Assembly: GCF_000787575.1 (NCBI RefSeq)
Contig: NW_012236494.1
Span: 1 to 64,000, forward strand
Source: Acytostelium subglobosum LB1
Lineage: Eukaryota; Evosea; Eumycetozoa; Acytosteliales; Acytosteliaceae
DNA: 64,000 bases
Direction of reading: 5' to 3'
Each line of letters opens with the position of its first letter. The first letter of the stretch is position 1. The position numbers were made by a program, and so were the translations under genes. The notes beneath the pieces are model-generated. The model was not told where the DNA came from, searched no databases, and saw nothing but the letters and a program-made list of their open reading frames with translations. Shown in pieces: positions 45,078-55,442 of the stretch.

Positions 45078-46057
45078 TTAACTTACAAGTGCATTTCCAC
45101 AGTTGAAACAGAACTTTGTTCTTCCGTTGACTTGTCCACATTGACTGCAAAGTAGACAGAAGTTGGAGAGTTGTGGCGCTTGTTGTTGTAGTTGCTTGTG
45201 TTGTTCCGATATTGCTTTGTTGTTGTTGCTGCTGTCGGAATTCTCTTCATCATCATTGTTATTGATGGAATGATACCAACGATGACCAACTTTTACTCTC
45301 CTTCCTTTGATCACATCATTGCATACTTCAATGTCATCCATTCTTCGACGGAGATTCATCAGTACGGTTTGTTGATATATGATCATTCCCAGGCCAATGA
45401 CATTGAGTGTGCCAAGCAGTCCAAGCGCTACCCAGTTCAGTACCGGCGAGGTGAAGTTCTTTACCTCTATGGCAATGGGGATATTGTTGTCGCCCTCGAT
45501 CGACAAGGTCAGCGGGACCACCGTGGCGTTTGGTTGCAGAGTGATAGACATTGGCAAGTTCTGGGCAGTGATACCAATGTCATAGGACATGTTCTTTGAG
45601 TTAAATGTCAGCGGGAATTCTACGTATGGCGCATACATTTGTACATTGGATACATTGAGGTTCTCTGTGTACATTTGCAATGGCAGTGATACTGTCGAGT
45701 TGTTAAACTCCACGGTCAAGTTTAGGGGAGGGAATATGCGTCCCTTTGTACCAGTAGCATTGGTATCATTCGTTGTTGTAGTATTATCATCATTCGTTGT
45801 TTGATGGCCTGCTAGAAGTTCCAAGTCTTTTAATATAGATGCAGATAGATCACTGAATCCATCATTATTATTATCATTATCTTCTTCAGCATATACTACT
45901 GATTGATTGTTCATTAAGTGATAAGTGATTGAGTTGAATGATTGAGGGACTCATATTATTACATACCTAGATGATCACTCCTCAGACTATAAAGGACTGT
46001 AATCATTAATAACAAACAACAACAATAACTATAATATAATTTATAACTCTTCTTCAT
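45078..46057 (-). CDS. Type I membrane protein with a cytosolic zinc ribbon
   Basis: Two exons (46057-45967 and 45898-45078), 303 residues. A signal peptide (YYSYCCCLLLMITVLYS) precedes an Asp/Asn/Thr-rich luminal part and a beta-rich domain with alternating hydrophobics (LNLTVEFNNSTVSLPLQM, ITAQNLPMSITLQPNATVV), one TM (VLNWVALGLLGTLNVIGLGMII) and a cytosolic tail. The tail ends in C-x2-C ... C-x2-C (CSQCGQ and CFNCGN), a zinc ribbon. The final residues VS and the stop are read from GTAAGTTAA, a perfect splice donor, so a further exon is possible. The family is not recognised; the beta-rich domain recalls LEA-like lipid-contact modules. Confidence 0.65.
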
Positions 46058-46439
46058 GTCTATGATTATCTCTCTTGTTATCTCTATCTCTATCACTATG
46101 ATTATCTCTATCTCTTAAACTTGGGGGTAATGAATGACCAATGAGTTACATGGCACCTCATTCATTCATTCCCTTCATACTTTATGCTGATACCCTCTCA
46201 CCTCCATCTTCCTCCTCCCACAATGTGTCAAGAAGGCAGGAAAGGAAGTGATACCCATATATGTATAAATATGTGTTTGTTTGCTTGTGTGTGTGTTGTG
46301 AATGGATGTGATGCATTGATGATGTTGACATCCTTATGTGTGTGAATGCATCATTGTACCCCTAAAGAGTGAATGGTATTGATTGATTGATTGATTGACA
46401 CTATTACTGTATATACTTAAAAATTGTTTGTTATTATTA
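46058..46439. other. Intergenic, 382 bp
   Basis: AT-rich spacer with TCTCTATCTC runs at 46065-46115 and four TGAT units at 46380-46397 in the 3' flank of the L27 gene's neighbour. No gene. Confidence 0.45.
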
Positions 46440-47075
46440 TCAGAGTTGTTGTTGTTGCGCTTGTGATGATGAAGTCGTCTCGTTCAGAATTGACTCTGGT
46501 AGTTTCTTATAGTTGATGATACTCTTGTTGTTTGGATTGAGTGCGAGTTGACTTGCTCTGATGCTGCTCATCTGCTCGTTGTCGACAACAGAGATGAACT
46601 TTCTCTCCTTGGATGGTTGGTTGTACTTGTTCAAGGTAGATGTGTGAAAGTGTACATAGCCATTGGTAGTCGCGTATATAGTATGATCTCTGCCGAGGCC
46701 TACTCCAGTGCCTGGATGGAACTGTGTGCCACGCTGTCTAATAATGATGTTGCCAGACTTGACGAGCTCTCCACCAAACTTCTTCAGACCCAAATACTTT
46801 GGATTCGAGTCTCTACCATTCTTTGTTGTACCTGCAGACTTCTTTGTAGCCCATCTCTTTGTAAAGTTTAATGATGACTCAACTGTATCATCATGAATGT
46901 ATAGTATCGTATCGTTTATGTCAGTCTAACATGTTCGATGCTGTCACTATCCCTGTCGTCTTCTCTACAATGTTGTTGTTGTTGATGATGTTGCGGATTT
47001 TGAATCAAACCTACCAGTGTCAACAAATAGACTAGTGCTTATAGGTTGATTAACCAATGACCTGAATAGGGACAT
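46440..47075 (-). CDS. mrpl27: Mitochondrial ribosomal protein bL27m
   Basis: Two exons (47075-47015 and 46882-46440), 167 residues. [17 protein letters not shown] is a mitochondrial presequence. The mature start [20 protein letters not shown] is the L27 hallmark, followed by [26 protein letters not shown] (shown in part) and [15 protein letters not shown]. bL27 reaches the peptidyl-transferase centre with its N-terminus. A eukaryotic C-terminal extension ends in Gln-rich sequence. The 132-nt intron joins DT to VESSLNF in frame; the acceptor (GATACAG) was chosen because other AGs break the frame. Confidence 0.92.
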
Positions 47076-47265
47076 TATTTGTATATATATATATGTATGA
47101 TTGTATAATGAGTTGTAGACGAATGAATGATCAGAATCACATTTCAGGAGTTCGTGAATAAAAAAAGGAAAACCAGTAATCAAAAAAATTGTTCGTACAA
47201 ATAAAATGATGGTGATCATATATTTATTATATATATGATGTAATAAATGATAGTATTTTATACAT

Positions 47266-48030
47266 TTAGAACTTGATACGATAGGTACCAGCATGCTTCA
47301 GATGCTCAATCTCTCCGGCAAGTGGCTCAAGAATGGTTGCGAGTTGCTTGGCAATAGATGGTCTCTTGTTCATGCGATCCAACCATGACATAACATTTGG
47401 ATACTTCTCGTGATGTGGAAGGAATCCCTCACGAATGTATACAGCCCAGGCATAGACGGCCATATCGGCAATAGAGAATTGTCCAGCGGCAATCCACTCC
47501 TTATCGGCAAGTTGTTGATCGAGCAATGTGTACAGTCTGTCGGTCTCTTTGTAGTAACGCTCCTCAGCGGCGGGCACGGCCTCTGGTGCGAAACAGGAGA
47601 AGTAGGTGTACTGGCCATTCATTGGACCTAGGCCGGAGATCTGCCATGCGAGCCATTGGAGGACATCGGCATGCTCTCTTGGGTTGGTCTTGATGTCTGG
47701 CAGGAACTTGCCGTGCTTGCCGGCTAGGTAGAGCAGGATGGCACCGGACTCGAATATTGGCAATGGTGGACTGACTGTGTAATCAATGATGGCGGGCACC
47801 TTTCCATTGGGGAAGGTCTTCTTGAACTCGATCTTCTTTGGGCTGGCATCATTGAAGATATCGATCTCCTCGTACTTGTAGTCAATTCCCAACTCGTCAA
47901 ACATAATCTTGATCTTCCATGGGTTTGTTGTAGCACATCCATAGAACAGATATGGCTTTCCCTCATTCAACTCACTCTGAGTTGTTGTTGAGGTTGTAGA
48001 TTGATCGTTGGTAATATTTTGGGGTGACAT
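47266..48030 (-). CDS. Glutathione S-transferase-like protein (Ure2p/Nu type)
   Basis: Single exon, 254 residues. The N-terminal thioredoxin-like domain has PYLFYGCATTNPWKIKIMFD, KVPAIIDY (cis-Pro of the GSH site) and ESGAILLYLA (ES pair binding the glutamyl group). The helical C-terminal domain contains LQWLAWQISGLGPMNGQYTY, the N-capping FSIADMAVYAW and ends KHAGTYRIKF. The pattern fits bacterial YfcG/fungal Ure2p GSTs. Acts on small electrophiles with glutathione; the substrate is unknown. The leader is very rich in TGAT/CAAT repeats. Confidence 0.9.
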   Translation of the reverse strand: MSPQNITNDQSTTSTTTQSELNEGKPYLFYGCATTNPWKIKIMFDELGIDYKYEEIDIFNDASPKKIEFKKTFPNGKVPAIIDYTVSPPLPIFESGAILLYLAGKHGKFLPDIKTNPREHADVLQWLAWQISGLGPMNGQYTYFSCFAPEAVPAAEERYYKETDRLYTLLDQQLADKEWIAAGQFSIADMAVYAWAVYIREGFLPHHEKYPNVMSWLDRMNKRPSIAKQLATILEPLAGEIEHLKHAGTYRIKF

Positions 48031-48531
48031 TATTAATAATTTGATTGATGTGAATATTGATTAATTAATTGATTGAATATTTGATTATTTGATTGATTAT
48101 TGGATTGATTGATTGATTGATGATATTATGTAAGTTCACAGTGAAGGAGTATATATATTGTCGGTCCATGCTTCCATCGAAGAGTATTCGTTCATTTTGA
48201 TCCAAAGTTTTTTGTAAAGGCAAAAAATCGGAAAATGGAAGGTCATTCCCTAAAAGTTGTGATCTTCTCTGATCAATTTTGATTTCAATTTCCAAAGTCG
48301 TCAACTATCGGGGGTGATAGTTGACGGGTCAAATAATGGGCGACCCTCAACAGTTACACTCAGTCGCAGTAGTCCATGGATTACATGAACACAAACGAAC
48401 ATCAATCATTCAAAATAATCAAAATATCAAAATTATCGATCGAAATAATGATTAATTAATTAAATTAATATATATTATTTATAATGTAATCACAACTACT
48501 ACAACTAAACTATTGATGATGATGGTGGTGG
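48031..48531. other. Intergenic, 501 bp
   Basis: GST promoter side (48031-48300), a hairpin at 48300-48325, and the AT-rich 3' flank of the ankyrin-PH gene, including ATTAATTAATTAAATTAAT near 48450. No gene. Confidence 0.5.
48300..48325. repeat. Perfect inverted repeat (10-bp arms, 6-nt loop)
   Basis: GTCAACTATC, loop GGGGGT, then GATAGTTGAC. It lies 270 bp upstream of the GST start and 207 bp past the stop of the ankyrin-PH gene. It could be a terminator/3' processing hairpin or a regulator site. Confidence 0.5.
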
Positions 48532-50732
48532 TTACTCTTGTTTGATTGAGTCGCTGCATGAGGATGTAGCACTACCACTGTTGCTACCACTTCCATTGCT
48601 ACCACTACCATTGATGCTGCCACTGTTGTCATTGTTGTTGCTGCTGCTGGTGATGGCCGCGGCGGTCTTGTTGGTGATACCCAGTCGACTGTAACGTAAC
48701 AATGAGAGGAAGAATACGACGGGCTCTGGCACCTCACCCTCGACAATCCATTCACCTGTGCCTTGCTTGAGTGTCAGGAAGTGGCGCGTCCACTTCCAAT
48801 CCATGGTGTGGTCGTGCGTCAGGTACTCGCGCTCGATCTCCTCCCAGTAATACTCTTGAACCTTGATGCCGTCCTCGCCCAGGTCGCCAACCATCCACTC
48901 AAAGAGGAAGCCGTTGAACTTGCCCCAACCGAGTGAGTGGGTGCCGCTGCCTGGCATGAACGATTGGCCGTCCCACAGGTACATCATCAGCGAGGCACCA
49001 GCGTCCGTATTCCAACCAGCCTCTGTACACTGCAGGATTCCATCACTACTGTATGACCACTCCTCTTCGAACGAAGACTTGATGATTCCTCCTTTAAACG
49101 TTGATTTAAATACAGTGTGTAATAGAGTTTTCTAGAGTATGATTGAGTTTGAGTTAGCAAAATAAGTCAGCTGATGATGATCATCCTGTCAAGTCCAGAG
49201 TCCATGTCCATGTCCCCATGGATAGCGTCCAAATGTGTGATTGGTGGTGTAATGTCAACATCTCCTTTGGTCGATTTACAATCTTTGGTAAACGAGTCAA
49301 ACAACGGATGCTAGTTCAATGTTGGAAGATTGTATCGGTGTCGATAATATACTTTGGTAAAGACACCTTCTACTCTTCCGACGCTATCTTGATTGGTTGG
49401 ACATGGACGATGGACAGATGGGCTGGTGTATCGATGAACAGATGGTCACGTGATCAGATAATCCAGTCACGTGATCAGATATTTCAAGTCACGTGACCAT
49501 CACCTGAATAATAATAGCATACCTTTAAGAACTGATTGACACATGAGTCAAAGAACTTGAATTTCAATCCATCGATGGCAAGGATCCACCTGGCCATTGA
49601 TATCTTGTCGTCGGCGGCCAATATCATCTTGGTGGGGTTGTCCTTGATTGTGATTGAGAGTGAATGTGGATAGGTGACGTGCTCCTCGGTGGTGCCCATC
49701 TGCTCGATGTCCCTGAGTGGAACGTCGTATGCGGGCTCTGAGTCGTCCTCAGAGTTGTACAGTCGCAGACGGTTGCCATCGAGCACCACCCACATCTTCT
49801 TCCAGCCCTTGAGCTTGCCTTGGAGGCGATGCAAGTGTCCAACCTTGTAGCGCTTATTGTTGTCTGTGCGGATCTTGTTGAATTGTTGGCACTGCTCCAC
49901 CATTGTCTTGACGTCGTTCATCTTTAGCTGTGCGGCCACCTGATAAGCATTCTCACACGAGTACATATCAACGCCAAACTCCAACAAAAGCTTTACAATA
50001 CTCTTGTTTCCTCCTCTAATCGCGAATGACAAACATGTATCTCCGCTCCTATATTTTGAGTGATTGGAATGATTCCGATGGGGGTCGAGTAAGTGATTAA
50101 GTCCATCCATATTGGGAATCCAAGGTGAGATACTTACAGAGTTCTTCTATTTACATCGGCCTTGTGAGTTAGGAGGAATTGGACACCAGGCTCACAACAC
50201 TTGAGTGAGGCGTTGTGCAATGGTGTCTCATTGTTGTTTGTGGATATGTTTACAATTGATGGGTTATGCTTTATGATCATGCCCAGTACCTTTGGAGCAT
50301 AGATCACATCCCACTTCCTAACAATGTAATGGAAGGGTGTCGAACCATCATTAGCGTGTACCGATGCCAAAGCTGGGTCCTTCTGAACCAAATGCTCACA
50401 TATCTTCCAATGTCCAGCACTATAATGTAATTGATTGAATGATCAAGTTAGTCCGTGTCCAGCACTCAAACGTACATCCAGAACATTCCAACGACAACAT
50501 ACCTTGCTGCGGAATGAAGTGGCGTCCATCCATTCTTGTCCTGTGAATCTAGCTTTGCACCTTTCTTGGTAAAGATCATGACGACATCTGTATGACCCTC
50601 GATACAGGCAATGTGCAGAGGTGTCTGATCATAGGCATCTCTGAGATACAAAATATCCTTTGAGTTATCCTTCAACAATTTTGTAATCTCATCCTTTGTA
50701 CCATCCTTTGCGTATTGGAATATGTTGGCCAT
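48532..50732 (-). CDS. Ankyrin-repeat plus PH-domain protein
   Basis: Four exons (50732-50503, 50419-50138, 50048-49523 and 49131-48532), 545 residues. Classical ankyrin repeats fill residues 1-210 (YDQTPLHIACIEGHTDVV, NGWTPLHSAA, DGSTPFHYIV, NETPLHNASLK, GGNKSIVKLLLEFGVD). A PH domain follows (KVGHLHRLQGKLKGWKKMWV to ISMARWILAIDG, about 245-335). The C-terminal ~170 residues contain Trp-rich conserved-looking sequence (SLGWGKFNGFLFEWMVGDLG) of no family I know, then a Gly/Ser/Asn tail. It probably binds phosphoinositides at a membrane. The last intron (49522-49132, 391 nt) is long and holds a CACGTG inverted repeat. Confidence 0.8.
49441..49501. repeat. 61-bp inverted repeat with three CACGTG boxes
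   Basis: GATGGTCACGTGA (49441-49453) and its exact reverse complement (49489-49501) flank a third CACGTG at 49468-49473. The segment CACGTGATCAGATA is also directly repeated at 49447 and 49468. It lies inside the long last intron of the ankyrin-PH gene. CACGTG is a common bHLH/bZIP site. Confidence 0.55.
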
Positions 50733-51267
50733 ACTGATTGTTGTTGGTTGTTGTTCGTTATTGTTGGTTGTTGTTGTGGAATGAGTGAGTGGTAGGGTAA
50801 GGGTTGTTGTTGTGGAATGAGTGAGGGGAGAGAGTTTGGGTTTGTGATTGGGTTTGATTGAGTGAGTGATGGTGAGAGGGATGATGAAGTGAGTGAGGTG
50901 AGTGAGGTGATTGATTATAAATAAATATAGAATATATATAAATGAAAAGAGAGATGTAGAATAGATATATAGAAATAGAGAGAGTAGGTAGGTACTGTTG
51001 AGTATGTGTAAACAACCAACTAATGTTGTTGAATGCAGGGGTGTTGGTGAGAGTCTCTGATTTTTTTTGAAAGGGTCGCATCCAAGCACACTAGTGTAAT
51101 CATTAATAAAAAAAAAACGAAAAGTTGTTGATAATCATTGAAACAACCCCATCAGAAACATGATGGGGGATCTGGTCCTTGAACCACTTCAGAAAACACA
51201 ACGACTCCTACTCCTACACACACACGCCAAAGACAATCAATCAATCAAATCATAAATATAAACATAA
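50733..51267. other. Divergent promoter region, 535 bp
   Basis: Between the ankyrin-PH gene (minus) and DPH7 (plus). Contains GTTGTTGTTG/GGTAAGGG repeats at 50740-50830, an AT-rich central part, a poly-T tract at 51060-51068, and CAATCAATCAA just before the DPH7 ATG. The minus open frame extending through it is low-complexity Thr/Leu/Ser sequence and is not believed. Confidence 0.5.
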
Positions 51268-52317
51268 ATGGAACTTGTGAGACCAGCAGACTCGGTCGAA
51301 TGCCATCCATCCATTAATGGTTTGATGACAGTGGGCACTTATCTGATCGATCAACAACACACCGAGGAATATAAGGAGAGGCGCACTGGCACACTCTACC
51401 TATTTGATGTCCAACAACAACAAGATGGTGACAAGGTTGGAACTCATAAACTTAATGTAGTACAGACAATAGACTTCAATGCTGGCGTATTGGATATGAA
51501 ATGGTCTAGATACCAACAGACTCAACCTATGCTTGCTGTTGTGTTGTCTCGTGGTGACCTGTGTCTATATCAACTCGAGGATGAGGAGGCAAAGATGAAG
51601 TTAACACTCACTGGTAGTGAGCGAGTATCACAAAGCGATGGTGTGTTGACATTGTCCTGTGATTGGAGCGCAAAGATTGCCGAACAAGGCAGTCCCTATA
51701 GATTGATCACAAGTTTCAGCGATGGCACAGTGTCGCTGATTGAAGCCACTCCATCATCAATCCAGACAACGAGCAACTGGCAGGCACACGACTATGAAGC
51801 ATGGATCGCCGCATTCAACTACCACAACGACGCTATTGTGTTCTCGGGCGGAGACGATGGCACTTGGAAAGTGTGGGACCAGCGCGGCTCGCTGGACGCG
51901 CCCACATCAACCAAGCGTTTTGATATGGGAGTGACATCCATTCACTGCAACCCTCACCTGGAGAACATCGTCGCCGTTGGCAGCTATGACGAGCGTCTGC
52001 GGATATTCGACCTGAGACAACTGCGAGCACCACTCTCAACGACCCACTCGCTGGGCAGTGGAGTGTGGCGTGTAAAGTGGCATCCATCAAGCCAACATCA
52101 GAATCAACTGGTGACTGCATGCATGGGTGGAGGATTCCACATCATCGAATACACAGAAAACAACTTTACTCAACCTACAATCAAACAATCATACATGGGT
52201 CCTCACCAATCAATTGCCTACGGTGTAGACTGGTCTGCATCGACCGGCGCAGACCAATACATTGGCTGTTGCTCATTCTACGATAAGGTGTTGTCAATTT
52301 GGAATCCGAATGAATGA
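51268..52317 (+). CDS. dph7: Diphthine methyltransferase DPH7 (WDR85)
   Basis: Single exon, 349 residues. DPH7 removes the methyl ester from methylated diphthine on elongation factor 2, the step before final amidation to diphthamide. The protein is a WD40 propeller: ADSVECHPSINGLMTVGTY at the start, FSGGDDGTWKVWDQR, GVTSIHCNPHLENIVAVGSY, DERLRIFDLRQLRAPLSTT, and the DPH7-specific GSGVWRVKWHPSS followed by ACMGGGFHI and GVDWS. Length is shorter than human DPH7 (452), as in lower eukaryotes. AATAAA lies 45 nt after the stop. Convergent with acyl-CoA oxidase, 86 bp apart. Confidence 0.88.
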   Translation: MELVRPADSVECHPSINGLMTVGTYLIDQQHTEEYKERRTGTLYLFDVQQQQDGDKVGTHKLNVVQTIDFNAGVLDMKWSRYQQTQPMLAVVLSRGDLCLYQLEDEEAKMKLTLTGSERVSQSDGVLTLSCDWSAKIAEQGSPYRLITSFSDGTVSLIEATPSSIQTTSNWQAHDYEAWIAAFNYHNDAIVFSGGDDGTWKVWDQRGSLDAPTSTKRFDMGVTSIHCNPHLENIVAVGSYDERLRIFDLRQLRAPLSTTHSLGSGVWRVKWHPSSQHQNQLVTACMGGGFHIIEYTENNFTQPTIKQSYMGPHQSIAYGVDWSASTGADQYIGCCSFYDKVLSIWNPNE

Positions 52318-52361
52318 ATGAATGTGCCAGTGAATGGTACATCATTGATATGTTCATTGGA

Positions 52362-52367
52362 AATAAA
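52362..52367 (+). terminator. AATAAA polyadenylation signal of DPH7
   Basis: AATAAA 45 nt after the DPH7 stop, in the short convergent spacer before the acyl-CoA oxidase 3' end. Confidence 0.45.
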
Positions 52368-52402
52368 GAAGATGTAAGAGTTACATCTTGGAGTGTTGGT
52401 CT

Positions 52403-54456
52403 TTAAGCGGACCATATTCCATCTGTCAAGGACTCTGAAGGTGTGCACCTATTGATGAGAGAAGTTGTTAGTTGATGTGCCTATATAAAGACACGGGAGG
52501 AGGATACATACTTGGGTGGAATGGCGAATGAGTTGACAATGGACATCGAGTGTGGAGTGATATCTTTGCAGAGATCCACGATGAGGTACTTGATGACCCT
52601 ACCAAAGTGGTTGGGAAGAAGTTCGTTGCTTACGAACCAGCCTAGATCATCCTCAATCTTGGTGAGGGCGAACAAGAGGAGTAGCTGTGGGACAGGTGCA
52701 ACGGTGTCTTGCTTGATGACCTTGACGGCATTATCAATGATCTCATACTCCATGTGGGCAAAACCAGCGGAAACCAGCCATGGGATTGCCTTTGTGTAGG
52801 CCTCGTACTTGCCACCCTCAGAGGGGAGCGAGACAAGTTGTCTAGCCTCGGACAGCTTCAATTGTTTGCGAGCCTTGAATAGGGCCAAAAGATTGTTGAA
52901 GTTGTACAACTCCTGTCTGGCATCACCCTTGAATGAGACTGGCACCACTGCTTCGTCAGACTTCTTTGAGGCGGACATGGCATACTTGGCCACCTGCTGC
53001 ATCAACACGGTGTTATCTCCTTCGTAAGTGGCAGTAATGTCCGAGTCGGACTTGAACTCGGCAATACGGTTCTCAAGTCTGAATCCCTGTCCACCGCATG
53101 CCTCACGACATGTTTGGAACGCCTTGATGCTCTCCCATGAGAACAGGGCCTTTATACCTGCGCAGTGTGCGTGGGTGACCTGGGTGGCGCCGTTCCTGTC
53201 AGTCATCAGTAGCTCAACCATCTTCTTGTTGTACATGTCCATAATGATGAGGTTTGCAAGAGGGACAAACAAACGTCTCTGCTGTGATGGCAGGGTGATG
53301 ATGGGTAGTTCGTTCTTGAGATCAGGTCCAAACTGCTTGCGATAGTGGGAGTATCTGATGGCAATGGCAAGACATGTCTTCATGGCGCCTCCTGCAATCG
53401 TGGCAACAAAGACTCTGCCGGAAACGAATGGTGCAAGGGTAGCGGCAAAGTTCTGAAGTGGATCACGGAACTTGGATGTGTACTCTCCTTTCTCATTCAC
53501 GTCGCTGAACTTGTTTAGCAAGTTGACTCTTGGGATGCGGACATTTGTGACCTTGATGTGGCCATTGTCTACTCCATTGAGGCCCAACTTCATGCCACAC
53601 TCTTTAATCTGGATGCCTGGCATTGGGGCGTTGGTGGAGACGTCACGCAACTGTACAACGAATGCATGGACTCCACGATCAATGGACTGCGCATCGATCA
53701 ATCTGGCAAAGATGGTGGTGTAGTGAGCGTGGACACCGGCACCTCCAATCCAATACTTCTCGGACATTGGAGTTGGAGTGTCAATGATGAACTCCTGGGT
53801 GTCAGCCTTGTAGCGGGCGGTGGTTTGGAGAGCTTGGACATTGGAGCCATGTCCAACCTCAGTCATTGAGAAACTGCCAACAGCCTTAATCTTGTTTCCG
53901 AGTTCCAAAAGGTGTTGATGACGCTCGGTTCCAAGCATAAGAAGTGATCCACAGAAGAGACCGTATTGAGCGCCAAACTTGGTAACGATGTTGTTGTTGA
54001 AGCTGGAAAAGACATCGGCCAGGATAAAGGTGATGTCTGGACGATCACGCACGTATTGAGCGTCGTACAGGCCACTCTTGGCAATGGCTTTCAGTTGCTC
54101 CAACACAAGATCCTTGTATTGCATTGGCGGTAGGTCACGACCTGATTTGAACACTGGACTATGTTGAAGGAATTCCCTTGCCTTATCCTTCATTGACATA
54201 TTAGGGCCATCAATGAATCTCTTCAAACCAGCTACATCAACCTCCTTTATAACACTTTGTATCTTTGTACCATCACCCAATACAATATTAATATCCTTAT
54301 CTCCAACAACAGTACTTGGTTCTGTTGCTGTTAAGTGTCTAGTTATCTATAAGTTGGTAAGGGCAATTGAGTTAGTATATGATTGATTGATTGAATGAGT
54401 TAGAATGAGTGTAATTTATATATTGAACTCACATTCTCAATCCTTCTATTATACAT
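52403..54456 (-). CDS. Peroxisomal acyl-CoA oxidase with N-terminal PTS2
   Basis: Three exons (54456-54433, 54346-52512 and 52448-52403), 634 residues. It catalyses the first, H2O2-producing step of peroxisomal beta-oxidation. FAD-binding and catalytic blocks are clear: GSFSMTEVGHGSNVQALQTT, EKYWIGGAGVHAHYTTIFA, GIQIKECGMKLGLNGVDNG, RQFG-type YRKQFGP, and the FAD-contact REACGGQGF with CREACGG. The N-terminus MYNRRIENITRHL contains R-I-x5-H-L, a PTS2 peroxisomal signal, split between exon 1 (8 codons) and exon 2. This resembles plant ACX3-type enzymes. The last exon adds 14 residues and ends IWSA, so no PTS1 is present. Confidence 0.93.
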
Positions 54457-54751
54457 GATTATAATATATATATGTAGTAATATGTATATATATGTACAAC
54501 TTAACTAAATGAATGTATGAATGAATGAATTAATGAAGCAATCAATCAGTTTAGGATGTGAAAGATTGAATGACCTTCAAAGTATCTCAACCTTTCGCGT
54601 CATAGACTTCCCTTTCTGGTTCACTTCCAATCAAACACAACACCACCATTTCAAGCAAAGTGATCTTTTTGATGTGAAGAGTAAGTTGTACCTCTCAATT
54701 AGTGTTCATTTAAACATAGAGAGATAAAGTAATATATATATATATATAATA

Positions 54752-55245
54752 ATGATTTACAATATATATATATTTAACAAGAGTGGAGTTTGTATATATT
54801 ACGAAGAATGGAATAGGAAGAAACCTTCTTCAAACTTGGCAGAGGAACAGAAACTACTATTTGGTATGCTCTACTCTCTAAAGTCATTCCTATCAAAGAG
54901 TTCACCAAGGCCGTATGTATAGAGACAACAACATACAAAGAAGACAAACATACTGACATTGGAGATGAATTTAGAATGGACCCAAGTACAGCGTTTCATT
55001 GCTTCAAGACAACGACATATAAGCTACACTTTTATGAGACATTGTCTTCTGTAAAGTTCATTATATTGACAGATCCCAATACACCTGACTTGCGAGATGA
55101 GTTAAAGAAGGTCTATAGTACAGTGTTTATAGACTATGTCATCAAGAATCCATTATACGAACCAAACTCTATCATCAAATGCGAACTGTTCATCACTCAC
55201 TTGAATCAAATGATCAAGCAGATCCCTTATTACAACATCAACTAG
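54752..55245 (+). CDS. trappc1: TRAPP complex subunit 1 (Bet5/TRAPPC1)
   Basis: Two exons (54752-54912 and 54975-55245), 143 residues; human TRAPPC1 has 145. A small longin-fold core subunit of TRAPP, the Rab1/Ypt1 exchange factor for ER-Golgi traffic. MIYNIYIFNKSGVCIYYEEW and KLLFGMLYSLKSF are the family's opening strands and helix; after the intron FKTTTYKLHFYETLSSVKFI and VYSTVFIDYVIKNPLY complete it. The intron (donor CC|GTATG, acceptor TTTAG) keeps frame as SSPRPMDP. Start chosen at the ATG directly before IYNIYIF; an upstream open frame (54521-54727) has no recognisable content. Confidence 0.92.
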
Positions 55246-55442
55246 TGTGATCACAGCATCATTGCATGGCATGGCATAGACTAGATCACCCAAGATATTT
55301 GTAACAATAACAACAACTACCCTCATTCAATAATCACTCTCTCCCTCAATCACTCATTCACTCATTCACTCACTCACTAACTTTCGATTGATTGATGGAC
55401 GGATAATGTTATTGATCAATAGAATACAGGGACGATGACAAC

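Noticed and set aside
50740-51089. Upstream extension of the ankyrin-PH open frame
   Set aside because: Thr/Leu/Ser repeats from GTTGTT and TGAG tracts; the natural start is MANIFQYAKDG at 50732.
54521-54727. 68-codon frame just before TRAPPC1
   Set aside because: No domain or signal features and it does not join in frame to TRAPPC1.
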